DNA of 64,000 nt from Ruminococcus sp. GTDB taxonomy: Bacteria > Bacillota > Clostridia > Oscillospirales > Ruminococcaceae. The stretch spans positions 62,001 to 126,000 of the forward strand of contig JAFUXL010000009.1 in the NCBI GenBank assembly GCA_017470905.1, given 5' to 3'. The number at the start of each line of letters is the position of its first letter. The first letter of the stretch is position 1. The translations under genes and the position numbers were made by a program. A model generated the notes under the pieces. That model had not been told where the DNA came from, searched no databases, and was given only the letters and a program-made list of their open reading frames with translations. Positions 35,975-44,090 of this stretch are shown piece after piece.

Positions 35975-36091
35975 ACTATTGGCATAATGAAACACCCTGC
36001 ATTTTTACGATATTTGTCCGTTGAAAATCATTTATTCTGTTTCTGCACACTGCGGGGAATAAAACGGAAAATAAACACTGGAGGACTTAAT

Positions 36092-37168
36092 GTGAAAAAA
36101 TTCAGAATATTATCATTGACTGCGGCACTTCTCTCTCTCTGCACGGCTTTCGGCTGTCAGCAGTCGGGCGAAGAAGAGGAAACCGCCGAAGAGACTGTTA
36201 AAATCTCACCCCGAAGCATTGTCTTTGACTGGCAGTATGTCTATAATTCAAAGCTTACGGAATTTATGCAAAGCTCGGAATATTCCTCGGAGCAGGGAAA
36301 CGAGTCGATGTTTGAACTGTACGATATAACAAACGACGGCAACCCTGAGCTTATTATTTCCCCTGATGCCGGCAGGACTACAAAATGTGATGTGTATACC
36401 TCATACAACGGCTCCGTCCACAGCCTCGGCTCATACGGAAACAACGGCGAAATGGGATATATCCCCGATATGGCGATAGTATGCGATGAATTTCAGGGAA
36501 GCGGATTTGTGATAGGCAAATTTTTAAGCTTTGTCAATTCGGAATTTTCCGAGGTAATGACCTATTACGACAATACCGCATCAGCCGCAAACGGCGCAGT
36601 AATAACCCACAAAATCAACGATGAGGACGTTTCGCTCCCCAAATACGATGCAGCCCTTAAAGAATACAGAGACAAATACACCGAACAGCTCGGCAGAAAA
36701 TATACCTTCGGCTCGGAAACCATCGACTATGCAATACAGTGTTCCGAAAGCTGGGGCGCAGTACTTAATTCCGAACAGAAGGAAAGCTGCAAAACGCTCC
36801 TTGCCTCTGCGATTACCAATTCCGATGACAAAGAACTTCAGCCTGCCTTTGAGCTTTGCGATTTGAATAATGACGAAATCCCGGAGCTTGTCGTATCGGA
36901 GGGTACTTCCGAAAATGCATCGTGCCGTATATATTATTTCTCCGAAAATCAGCTGAAACAGCTTGACGGCGCATACAGGGGCGGCGGCATTATATGGTTC
37001 GATATAGAAAACAATGTGTTCTATGCCTCAACCGAAGAGGGAAATACCTACTGGAGCCTTGCATCGTCCGACTTTTCCGCCGATAATTACGAAAATTCGG
37101 GAAATGTAATGCAGTTCGGCAGAAAATATCTCCTCACGGAAGAAAATATCATAAAGGCTTTTAAATAA
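36092..37168 (+). CDS. Lipoprotein of unknown function
   Basis: 358 residues. The GTG at 36092 follows GGAGG by 7 bases and gives a lipoprotein signal (VKKFRILSLTAALLSL...FGCQQ, Cys22). The mature protein has two similar halves, each with a LYDITNDGNPELIIS / LCDLNNDEIPELVVS motif, which looks like an EF-hand/FG-GAP-type Asp-rich Ca-binding loop. The open frame back to 35945 reads through the promoter and must be wrong. It ends 1 base before radA. Function unknown. Confidence 0.85.
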   Translation: MKKFRILSLTAALLSLCTAFGCQQSGEEEETAEETVKISPRSIVFDWQYVYNSKLTEFMQSSEYSSEQGNESMFELYDITNDGNPELIISPDAGRTTKCDVYTSYNGSVHSLGSYGNNGEMGYIPDMAIVCDEFQGSGFVIGKFLSFVNSEFSEVMTYYDNTASAANGAVITHKINDEDVSLPKYDAALKEYRDKYTEQLGRKYTFGSETIDYAIQCSESWGAVLNSEQKESCKTLLASAITNSDDKELQPAFELCDLNNDEIPELVVSEGTSENASCRIYYFSENQLKQLDGAYRGGGIIWFDIENNVFYASTEEGNTYWSLASSDFSADNYENSGNVMQFGRKYLLTEENIIKAFK

Positions 37169-37169
37169 T

Positions 37170-38540
37170 ATGGCTAAATCGAAATATATCTATATCTGCA
37201 ATCAGTGCGGCTACGAAAGCTCAAAATGGAACGGCAGATGCCCCTCCTGCGGCGCATGGAACAGCTTTGAGGAGGAAATCGCCGAAAAACCCTCCCCGTC
37301 AAAGGGCATTTCTTCGGGTTCTGTCCCCGACCTCTCCGAAAATATCCTTGAGCTTGAAAATATAGGTGCAGAAGATGATGTAAGATACGATACGGGTCTC
37401 GGAGAGCTTAACCGTGTACTCGGCGGAGGACTTGTCAAAGGCTCTCTCGTACTCCTCGGCGGCGAACCCGGTATCGGAAAGAGTACGCTCCTTTTGCAGA
37501 TATGTCAGTTTCTCGGCGAGGAACATTCCGTTCTGTATATATCGGGCGAGGAGTCCGCAAGACAGATAAAATTAAGGGCAAAAAGGCTCGGTGTCGATAC
37601 AGAAAATTTATATATACTGACCGCAACGGACGCAGAAGCAATCGCCTCCACTCTCTCGGAGAGTTCGCCCGACATCGCCATAATAGACTCTATCCAGACC
37701 ATGTGCATAAAAGGCATATCGTCAAGCCCCGGAAGTCTTACTCAGGTCAGGGAATGTACTAATTTATTCATGCATACCGCAAAAGACCGTGAAATTCCCG
37801 TTATAATAGTCGGTCATGTCAATAAGGACGGCGCAATTGCAGGTCCCAAGGTCATGGAGCATATAGTTGATGCGGTACTGCATTTCGAGGGCGAAAGACA
37901 CCAGAGCTACAGAATACTGCGTGCCGTAAAGAACCGTTTCGGCTCGACAAACGAAATAGGCGTTTTTGAGATGATAGACAAGGGGCTTGCGGAGGTTTCC
38001 AATCCGTCACAAATGCTCCTTTCGGGCAGACCGCACAACGTTTCGGGAACCTGCGTTGCCTGCGTAATGGAGGGTACAAGACCCATTCTTGCGGAGGTTC
38101 AGGCTCTTGCGGCAAAGACAAGCTATTCCGCCCCACGGAGAATGGCGACGGGCTTTGATTATAACAGGCTTTATATAATAATTGCCGTGCTTGAAAAAAG
38201 GCTTGGAATATTTCTCGGTTCGCTTGATGTATACCTCAACATAGTCGGAGGATTTCACCTCGATGAACCTGCGGGTGACCTGCCCGTGGCTATGGCTCTT
38301 TACTCTGCGATAATGGACAGGCAGATTGACGAACAGCTTGTGGCATTCGGGGAGATAGGTCTTGGCGGAGAGATACGCTCGGTATCGCATATAACTCAGC
38401 GTTTGCGTGAGGCTGAAAGAATGGGCTTTACGAAATGCATAATCCCGAAGCAGTCCGCAGCATCAATAAATCCCAACGAATACGAAATAGAGATAATCCC
38501 TGCATCTACACTGAAACAGGCATTTTCAACTATAAAATAA
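37170..38540 (+). CDS. radA: DNA repair protein RadA
   Basis: RecA-related ATPase that drives branch migration in recombinational repair. 456 residues: four-Cys zinc finger (Cys10, Cys13, Cys24, Cys27), Walker A GEPGIGKST at 98-106, the RadA-specific KNRFGSTNEIG block near 250, and a C-terminal Lon-protease-like domain (GGFHLDEPAGDLPVAMAL). Starts 1 base after the lipoprotein stop. Confidence 0.97.
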   Translation: MAKSKYIYICNQCGYESSKWNGRCPSCGAWNSFEEEIAEKPSPSKGISSGSVPDLSENILELENIGAEDDVRYDTGLGELNRVLGGGLVKGSLVLLGGEPGIGKSTLLLQICQFLGEEHSVLYISGEESARQIKLRAKRLGVDTENLYILTATDAEAIASTLSESSPDIAIIDSIQTMCIKGISSSPGSLTQVRECTNLFMHTAKDREIPVIIVGHVNKDGAIAGPKVMEHIVDAVLHFEGERHQSYRILRAVKNRFGSTNEIGVFEMIDKGLAEVSNPSQMLLSGRPHNVSGTCVACVMEGTRPILAEVQALAAKTSYSAPRRMATGFDYNRLYIIIAVLEKRLGIFLGSLDVYLNIVGGFHLDEPAGDLPVAMALYSAIMDRQIDEQLVAFGEIGLGGEIRSVSHITQRLREAERMGFTKCIIPKQSAASINPNEYEIEIIPASTLKQAFSTIK

Positions 38541-38542
38541 TC

Positions 38543-38569
38543 TTTCCACCGCCTGCGGCGGAGGGGAAA
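38543..38569. repeat. Family B hairpin core after radA
   Basis: TTTCCACCGCC-TGC-GGCGGAGGGGAAA; only the hairpin core is left. It is directly followed by a family C element. No U-run, so it is not a clear terminator. Confidence 0.6.
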
Positions 38570-38576
38570 CAAGTAT

Positions 38577-38694
38577 GAGGAAATTTTCGCCCTTGTGCTG
38601 GGAGTGAACGGAGCGTAGCGAAGTGAACGAAATCACAAGGTTCAGAAGGCGAAATCCCCCAAGGGGACTTCCTTCGGGCGATTGACGAATTTAA
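38577..38694 (+). repeat. Family C element, copy 3, with an extra hairpin insert
   Basis: Plus-strand sense. 5' part GAGGAAATTTTCGCCC, P2 CTTGTGCT/ATCACAAG (one mismatch), GTGAACG boxes around GAGCGTAGCGAA. The 3' side is unusual: GGCGAAATC is followed by CCCCCAAGGGGACTTCCTTCGGG before ATTGACGAATTT, an insert also present alone at 52326-52362. Ends 18 bases before the CTG start at 38713. Confidence 0.8.
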
Positions 38695-38712
38695 ATAAAA
38701 GAGGTGATATAA

Positions 38713-40311
38713 CTGGATAGTAAAACTCCAAAAATTTTAAAGAATAAATATTATCTGTATCTGACAGAATTTTTTTCGGGAATGTCCGTTATGGCGGTCG
38801 AACTCGGAGCAAGCCGCCTATTAGCCCCGTATTTCAGCTCCTCGCAGATAGTGTGGACTATAATCATCGGCACTATTATGATTGCTATGGCTCTGGGCAA
38901 TATCTACGGCGGAAAAAGCGCAGACAAAAATCCCAATCCCGACAAGCTATATTTCAGAATACTGGTTGCGGCGGTCTGGACGGCGGCAATTCCCTTTGCA
39001 GGTAAATTCGTAATACTCGGAATTTCCGCACTGCTTGTCGTTACCGTAAGCACGAATTTCCTCATATGGGCAGCGTTCATAACCTGTATGGTTGTGTTTG
39101 TCTATCCGCTGTTTCTCCTCGGAACGGTAACGCCCTCTCTCGTAAAATATACCGTTGACAGCCTTGACGACAGCGGAAAAACAGTCGGAACTCTGGGCGC
39201 ATTCAATACTATAGGCAGCATAATCGGTACTTTCGTCCCCACATTCATATCAATACCAGCCGTGGGAACTTCCGCAACGTTTCTGATATTTTCGGGAATA
39301 CTTCTCCTGCTCGGAATTGTATATTTCATAAGTGCAAAAAGAAATGCTGTGAAAACGACTGTAACATCGGCTTTGTTTGCCATGTTCTGTTTTCTTTCGC
39401 AGTCCGTGGGATTTGCATTCTGGCAGAATGATTTGGCATACGAGGGAGAGTCTGTATATAATTATCTTCAGGTTTCGGACAACGAAAAAATGACTGCACT
39501 TTCAACGAATGTACTTTTCGGTGTGCAGTCGGTATATATGAAATCGGGAGAACTTACGGGACTTTATTATGATTATGCAATGGCAGCACCGCTCATGGCA
39601 GGCTATGACGGGAACGGCACGGATATTCTCATACTCGGCATGGGTACGGGTACTTATGCGAAACAGTGCAAATCGTATTTTGAAAATGTTTCGGCGGAGG
39701 GCGTTGAAATCGATGAAAAAATAACCGGCCTTGCGCATGAATATTTTGAACTCCCGAAAGATATTCCCGTTACAACCTATGACGGACGGGCTTTTCTGAA
39801 TGTATGCGACAAAAAATACGATGTCATAATGGTTGACGCATATCAGGATATAACCATCCCCTTTCAGATGTCATCGAGGGAATTTTTCTCCCTTGTGCAT
39901 GAACATCTTAAAGAAAACGGAGTAATGGTCGTGAACATGAATATGCGTTCGGAAAAATCTGACGGCATAAACGCATGGCTTTCCGATACAATCGCAAGTC
40001 AGTTTGAAAATGTATACACGGCGGACGTTTCGGGTTCAACGAACAGGGAGCTTTTCGCCTCGGACAATCCCGATATGATAAATATATTCCGTGAAAAAGC
40101 CGAACAAATATCGGACGGGAATTTATACACTATAATGAGCCGTGTAAATGACAGACTTGAAAGATATACCGGCGGAGAAAATATCTTCACGGATGACAAA
40201 GCCCCCGTTGAGCTTCTCGGAATGAGTGTCATAGATGATTTGATACAGGAGGAGCTTGTATATTACAGGAAAGTATTCAGGGAAGAGGGAATACAGGGAC
40301 TTCTTAAATAA
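38713..40311 (+). CDS. Membrane protein fused to spermidine-synthase-like methyltransferase domain; apparent CTG start
   Basis: 532 residues if started at CTG 38713, which is preceded at 5-6 bases by a strong AGAGGTGA site. The first usable ATG (38782) would cut off KYYLYLTEFFSG, the conserved start of the first membrane helix in this family. No ATG, GTG or TTG lies in the extra segment, and TAA at 38710 closes the frame. About six to eight N-terminal membrane helices are followed by a Rossmann domain (about 300-500) with ILILGMGTGTYAKQC, GVEIDEKI and IMVDAYQDITIPF, as in spermidine synthases. No biochemical role is established for such fusions. Confidence 0.85.
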   Translation: MDSKTPKILKNKYYLYLTEFFSGMSVMAVELGASRLLAPYFSSSQIVWTIIIGTIMIAMALGNIYGGKSADKNPNPDKLYFRILVAAVWTAAIPFAGKFVILGISALLVVTVSTNFLIWAAFITCMVVFVYPLFLLGTVTPSLVKYTVDSLDDSGKTVGTLGAFNTIGSIIGTFVPTFISIPAVGTSATFLIFSGILLLLGIVYFISAKRNAVKTTVTSALFAMFCFLSQSVGFAFWQNDLAYEGESVYNYLQVSDNEKMTALSTNVLFGVQSVYMKSGELTGLYYDYAMAAPLMAGYDGNGTDILILGMGTGTYAKQCKSYFENVSAEGVEIDEKITGLAHEYFELPKDIPVTTYDGRAFLNVCDKKYDVIMVDAYQDITIPFQMSSREFFSLVHEHLKENGVMVVNMNMRSEKSDGINAWLSDTIASQFENVYTADVSGSTNRELFASDNPDMINIFREKAEQISDGNLYTIMSRVNDRLERYTGGENIFTDDKAPVELLGMSVIDDLIQEELVYYRKVFREEGIQGLLK

Positions 40312-40337
40312 AAAAATGCCCCGAAAAGGGGCATTTA
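40309..40337 (-). terminator. Rho-independent terminator of tRNA-Arg (also shields the plus-strand gene)
   Basis: Hairpin ATGCCCC-loop-GGGGCAT (40316-40334); on the minus strand it is followed by TTTTTTT. Confidence 0.85.
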
Positions 40338-40339
40338 AG

Positions 40340-40413
40340 CGTTCCGAAGAGGATTTGAACCTCCGGCCTACCGCTTAGGAGGCGGTCGCTCTATCCAACT
40401 GAGCTATCGGAAC
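40340..40413 (-). tRNA. tRNA-Arg (anticodon CCT)
   Basis: Minus-strand cloverleaf: acceptor GTTCCGA/TCGGAAC, D-loop AGCTCAGTTGGATAGAGC, anticodon stem ACCGC/GCGGT with loop CTCCTAA (anticodon CCT, reading AGG), T-arm with GGTTCAAATCC. Discriminator G; CCA is not encoded. Confidence 0.97.
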
Positions 40414-40422
40414 ATCGAATAT

Positions 40423-40451
40423 ATTATATCATACTTTTCAGAGAAATGCAA
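40423..40451 (-). promoter_or_regulatory. Promoter of tRNA-Arg
   Basis: Minus strand TTGCAT, 17-base spacer, TATAAT, about 10 bases before the mature 5' end of the tRNA. Confidence 0.75.
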
Positions 40452-40479
40452 TACAAATAATATATTTTATATATTTAAT

Positions 40480-40710
40480 TATAACATTGCAAAAATTATT
40501 ATATTTTTTCTTTGTTCCCCCCGCCTACGGCGGGGGGAACATTGCTTTTTATTATATATTATCACAAAAAATTTTATATTTTCTCTAAGTTTTCCACCTC
40601 GCCGCAGGCGAGGAAAACAGTGTTTTTTATATCTCCGCTGTCGGCGGAGATATTTTTAAATCCGCAGTGCCGCAGGCATTGCCAATTATGAATTATGAAT
40701 TATGAATTAG
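40480..40710. repeat. Stacked family B elements, extra hairpins and a family A run
   Basis: Two family B elements side by side: hairpin GTTCCCCCCGCC-TAC-GGCGGGGGGAAC at 40514-40540 and CCTCGCC-GCA-GGCGAGG at 40597-40613. Then a perfect 10-bp hairpin ATATCTCCGC/GCGGAGATAT at 40629-40653, a decayed TCCGCAGTGCCGCAGGCATTGCC block, and family A words (40683-40710) that form the 3' end of the next minus-strand gene. Confidence 0.75.
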
Positions 40711-41739
40711 CTTAAAGAGCTGTTTTTTGTTTGTGGGGGAGAATTTGCTTAAAGATATTCTTCCGTGTGATATTTCGATGACTTTTCCATTTTTATCCCC
40801 GACAGGCGAAAGCGTATAAAGCCCGTCACGGCGGTGCGCAAGATTGAAACTGGTTTTTACCACATTCAGCTTTGACGAGGGGAAAGGATTTACCCCGTGA
40901 AATTCAACGCCCTTCTGTGTGACCTTTAGCGAAAGAGGAGTCTGGTTTATCCTGCATTCAAGACCCGTGACGACAATATCCCCATGCTGCGCCCTTGTCT
41001 GCATATCGGAATAAAATCGCATGAGCAGGCTTGCAGTCACGATTTCGGTATGATAAAGCCTTGCGCATATCTCCTTTACGGGGTCTGACAGAAATTCGGA
41101 CGTTTCGCCCGAAACCTTGCCCGAAATTTTATTTATTGCCTTTTCAAAGCCCGAATGTGAAGAAAAAATATCGGGCAGTGAGCTTATTTTCTGTTCCGCA
41201 AGAAATTCGGGATAATATACTTCCGCAAAATTTTCATAAGCCTTGTGTATCTTTCTTTTTGAGGAATAGTATGTCATTTTTGTGGCATGGGGCAGACAGC
41301 ACATATCGCATATCATATGCACGGCTCTTCCGAGGTTCTCGGCGCACTGACGGCTGAAGCCGGCATATCCGAAAGCGAGTGCCATTGTAAAATTTTCCTC
41401 GAACATCGTCCTTGCACTCCTCGAAAAATCCCCGATACCATTGGCATAATAACCGCCCCTCATGGGATATTTCCTGCCCGACGCATCGGAGGCGCAGTAA
41501 TAATGCAGACCCATGCCGTTTTCGTAATCGCCCTTATTGTCGGGCTTTATTACGGTCTGCATCATGGTTCTGAGCATGGGTGCAAAGAACATCTCCGTTT
41601 CGGGATTTATGTATTTAAGCAGCATCAAAGCCCTTGCGAGGAGTGTCTGGTGGACGTTTCTTATTTCGGCGGTGCGTTCGGAACTATATCTTTCTGTTTG
41701 TGCAAGAAGAATTTTTCTTGCGCTGTTCCATTTTCCCAT
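40693..41739 (-). CDS. Zinc-dependent phospholipase C-fold protein without signal peptide
   Basis: 348 residues. The all-helical phospholipase C/S1-P1 zinc-site pattern is visible: Trp4, His in NVHQTLLARAL near 30, GLHYY near 83, then GRAVHMICDMCCLPHATKM with His-x3-Asp and His, and KIHKAYENFAE. These match the zinc ligands of Clostridium alpha-toxin in order. There is no signal sequence and the Trp is not at position 1, so it is probably intracellular and its substrate is uncertain. The C-terminal region (about 250-345) is beta-rich and basic. The last residues LIHNS come from a family A repeat. Ribosome site GGGAGGT. Confidence 0.72.
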   Translation of the reverse strand: MGKWNSARKILLAQTERYSSERTAEIRNVHQTLLARALMLLKYINPETEMFFAPMLRTMMQTVIKPDNKGDYENGMGLHYYCASDASGRKYPMRGGYYANGIGDFSRSARTMFEENFTMALAFGYAGFSRQCAENLGRAVHMICDMCCLPHATKMTYYSSKRKIHKAYENFAEVYYPEFLAEQKISSLPDIFSSHSGFEKAINKISGKVSGETSEFLSDPVKEICARLYHTEIVTASLLMRFYSDMQTRAQHGDIVVTGLECRINQTPLSLKVTQKGVEFHGVNPFPSSKLNVVKTSFNLAHRRDGLYTLSPVGDKNGKVIEISHGRISLSKFSPTNKKQLFKLIHNS

Positions 41740-41822
41740 AGATACCTCCCTGTATTTCTTTTGTTCTTTCTTATTTTTCTGTATTTTCCCGTAAAAGGGA
41801 GAAAATACCGCTCCTATATTAT

Positions 41823-41850
41823 ATTATACAGCATTGTCGAAAAAAATCAA
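41823..41850 (-). promoter_or_regulatory. Promoter of the phospholipase C-fold gene
   Basis: Minus strand TTGATT, 16-base spacer, TATAAT, about 85 bases before the ATG. Confidence 0.65.
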
Positions 41851-41908
41851 TAGTTTTTTTGACGGTAATATAATATTTTTTATTTTATAAAAACTGTATA
41901 AAATTCCA

Positions 41909-41937
41909 TTGATTATTTTTCTTATATATGTTATAAT
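41909..41937 (+). promoter_or_regulatory. Promoter of the DUF3810 gene
   Basis: TTGATT, 17-base spacer, TATAAT, about 60 bases before the TTG start. Confidence 0.7.
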
Positions 41938-41997
41938 AATTATAGCCGCATCTGTCTGTATGCGGAATAAAAATATAAAACAAAGGAGTGTGAAAAA

Positions 41998-43098
41998 TTG
42001 AAGAAATATATAATTCCGCTTGCCATAACGCTGGTTTCTTTCGGGCTTGCCGTGATTGCAAGATTTTCAAAATCGTTTTCGGATTTCTATACAAACAAAA
42101 TCTTTCATTACATATCTGAGCCGTTTGCATTCATAACGGGGCTTGTGCCGTTTTCTGTCGGCGAAATACTGATAATAATCGGCATACTGTGCGTAGTAAT
42201 CGGCATACCGCTTATGATAATATTATTGATAGCAAAGAAAAATTCGAGGGGAAAAATCGCATCTTTTTCTGTATGCTTTGCGCTGTGGGTACTTAGCTTT
42301 GTAAGCGTCACGGAAAGCCTCAACTGTTTCATAATGTACGGCTGCACGACATTTTCGGAGCGTTATTTCGAGTCAAAGGAACACCCGAAGGAGGAGCTGG
42401 TTTCGCTTTATGCTCTCCTGATTGACAAAACAAACGAACTCTCCGTTCAGGTTCCCCGTGATGAGGACAACCGCTTTGAACTAACGATAAATCCGCAGAA
42501 AGAGAGCATAAAGGCCATGAAAAAAGCCGCAGAAAAATATCCGCAGCTTTCGGGATATTATCCCGATGCAAAGCCTATAAGCTTTTCGTATTTCATGAGC
42601 CAGTCCAACCTCCTCGGAATGTATTTCCCTTTCTCAATGGAGGCAAATTACAACGATGATATGGTAAGGACAAATCTCCCCGAAGTACTCTGTCACGAAT
42701 ACGCTCATCTCAAAGGATTTATTCAGGAGGACGAGGCTAATTTCATATCATTCATAGCGACCTGCGGAAGCGATGACCCGCAGGTGCAGTACAGCGGTTA
42801 TCTTGAAGCTCTTGAATATGTACATAATCAGATATACAAGAATAAAATATCTTCGGGCTATGAGCTTACGGATAAAATTTCCGAAAACGTGCGAAATGAC
42901 TGGTTCAAATTTCTGCCCGAAAATTACTGGGAGGAGAACGAGAAGAAAGAGATAATAAAAACCGAAACCGTAAACTCCGTATCGACTGCCGCCTCCGATG
43001 CAAGCCTTAAAATAAACGGCGTTGAGGACGGTATCGAGAGCTATTCAAGAATGGTTAATCTCCTGCTCGATTATTACTATCCGCCCGAAAATCAGTGA
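41998..43098 (+). CDS. DUF3810 membrane protein with HEXXH metallopeptidase motif
   Basis: 366 residues, starting at TTG 41998 with AGGAG 9 bases upstream. Three membrane helices (about 4-22, 54-79, 88-106), then an outside domain with the zinc motif HEYAH at 233-237 followed by Glu-Asp-Glu-Ala-Asn (EDEANF), the likely third ligand region. The pattern is that of DUF3810, a family of putative membrane zinc proteases. Substrate unknown. Its 3' end overlaps the convergent TetR gene by 7 bases. Confidence 0.82.
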   Translation: MKKYIIPLAITLVSFGLAVIARFSKSFSDFYTNKIFHYISEPFAFITGLVPFSVGEILIIIGILCVVIGIPLMIILLIAKKNSRGKIASFSVCFALWVLSFVSVTESLNCFIMYGCTTFSERYFESKEHPKEELVSLYALLIDKTNELSVQVPRDEDNRFELTINPQKESIKAMKKAAEKYPQLSGYYPDAKPISFSYFMSQSNLLGMYFPFSMEANYNDDMVRTNLPEVLCHEYAHLKGFIQEDEANFISFIATCGSDDPQVQYSGYLEALEYVHNQIYKNKISSGYELTDKISENVRNDWFKFLPENYWEENEKKEIIKTETVNSVSTAASDASLKINGVEDGIESYSRMVNLLLDYYYPPENQ

Positions 43099-43640
43099 CC
43101 CGTGAAGTAAAGCCCCCCGAAAAGACGGAACATTATATTTTCGAGGAATTTTTCGTCCGCATTGCAGCCCGAAAGAACATAGTTCTTTGCAATGCTGTTC
43201 ATTCCCCCCGTTATAAAATCCACAAGATAAACCCTGCTCTCTTCGTCAAGGTCTTTTATGAAATAATTGCACTTCATAAGACTATGATACTGTACATCAT
43301 AGAGATAATGCATCATATCGTTCCTGACGAGTATTTCAAGAATATTTCTCTTACGTATTATATATCCGCTGTAGTCACGGCAGAATTGCCTGAAGGCTGC
43401 GGATTTGCAGACATTTTCCCCGTCCTCGGGAGTAAAGCAGCAGTTATTTTTAAGCTCGTATATTATGACATTTTCCTTTGAGCCGAAAGCGGAGTAGAAG
43501 GTCTGTCTTGAAACATCGGCTTTTTTGCAAAGCTCGCTTATGCTTATATCGGCGATAAGCCTGTCCCTGAGCATTTCAAGCATGGCTTCGGCTATCATTT
43601 TCTGCGACATGAGAGCAGTCTTGTTTTTTCCCTGATACAT
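43092..43640 (-). CDS. TetR-family transcriptional regulator
   Basis: 182 residues. N-terminal helix-turn-helix at about 30-50 (SISELCKKADVSRQTFYSAFGS) in the TetR pattern; the rest is a helical ligand/dimer domain with several Cys. The ATG at 43640 and a TTG two codons earlier are both possible; GAGGT suits either. Divergent from the DUF1858 gene, with a perfect 16-bp palindrome between them that is a likely operator. Confidence 0.85.
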   Translation of the reverse strand: MYQGKNKTALMSQKMIAEAMLEMLRDRLIADISISELCKKADVSRQTFYSAFGSKENVIIYELKNNCCFTPEDGENVCKSAAFRQFCRDYSGYIIRKRNILEILVRNDMMHYLYDVQYHSLMKCNYFIKDLDEESRVYLVDFITGGMNSIAKNYVLSGCNADEKFLENIMFRLFGGLYFTGH

Positions 43641-43680
43641 TGACAAAATACCTCGTTTTGTAAAAGTTTATAATATGCTA

Positions 43681-43737
43681 TTGACAAATCAAATAAGCTG
43701 TGTTATTATTATATCATAAACCTTGACAAATGTCAAG
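43681..43737. promoter_or_regulatory. Overlapping divergent promoters with a perfect 16-bp palindrome
   Basis: Plus promoter: TTGACA 43681-43686, 17-base spacer, TATTAT 43704-43709. Minus promoter: TTGACA (43736-43731), 17-base spacer, TATAAT (43713-43708), a perfect consensus driving the TetR gene. The palindrome CTTGACAAATGTCAAG (43722-43737) covers the start region of the plus transcript and the -35 of the minus one, so a repressor there would block both. Confidence 0.8.
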
Positions 43738-43764
43738 TAAATACTTTCACGGAGGAAAAAAACA

Positions 43765-43971
43765 ATGGCACAGATAACAAAGGAAACTAAAATCGGCGAA
43801 CTCCTCGAAATCAACATGGACGTTGCCCCCATTCTTCTCAGCATAGGTATGCACTGTCTCGGCTGTCCCGCATCTCAGGGAGAGTCAATCGAAGAGGCTG
43901 CCATGGTACACGGCGTTGATGCCGACGAGCTTGTAAAGGTTATCAACGAAAAGCTTGCAGAGGCTAAGTAA
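43765..43971 (+). CDS. DUF1858 small redox protein
   Basis: 68 residues of the DUF1858 family (hybrid-cluster-protein-associated disulfide domain). The CxxC pair is Cys31 and Cys34 in [13 protein letters not shown]. Proteins of this family are linked with nitrosative/redox stress and the N-terminal part of ScdA; the specific role here is not known. Strong GGAGG ribosome site. Monocistronic: own promoter and terminator, with a divergent TetR gene as the likely regulator. Confidence 0.9.
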   Translation: MAQITKETKIGELLEINMDVAPILLSIGMHCLGCPASQGESIEEAAMVHGVDADELVKVINEKLAEAK

Positions 43972-43985
43972 AACCGCATAACAAA

Positions 43986-44021
43986 GGGCTGCATTACCTC
44001 ACGGTTTGCAGCCCTTTTTTT
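43986..44021 (+). terminator. Rho-independent terminator after the DUF1858 gene
   Basis: GGGCTGCA, 13-base loop, TGCAGCCC, then TTTTTTT. Confidence 0.9.
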
Positions 44022-44024
44022 ATT

Positions 44025-44085
44025 TCGTGATAATATATAATAAAAAACGTTTCCCCCACCGTAGGTGGGGGAAACAAAAGATTTT
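44025..44085. repeat. Family B element after the DUF1858 terminator
   Basis: Perfect hairpin GTTTCCCCCACC-GTA-GGTGGGGGAAAC (44049-44075) with the GTGATAATATATAATAAAAA arm on its left. It lies 16 bases from the aspartate kinase stop. Confidence 0.75.
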
Positions 44086-44090
44086 TCTGA

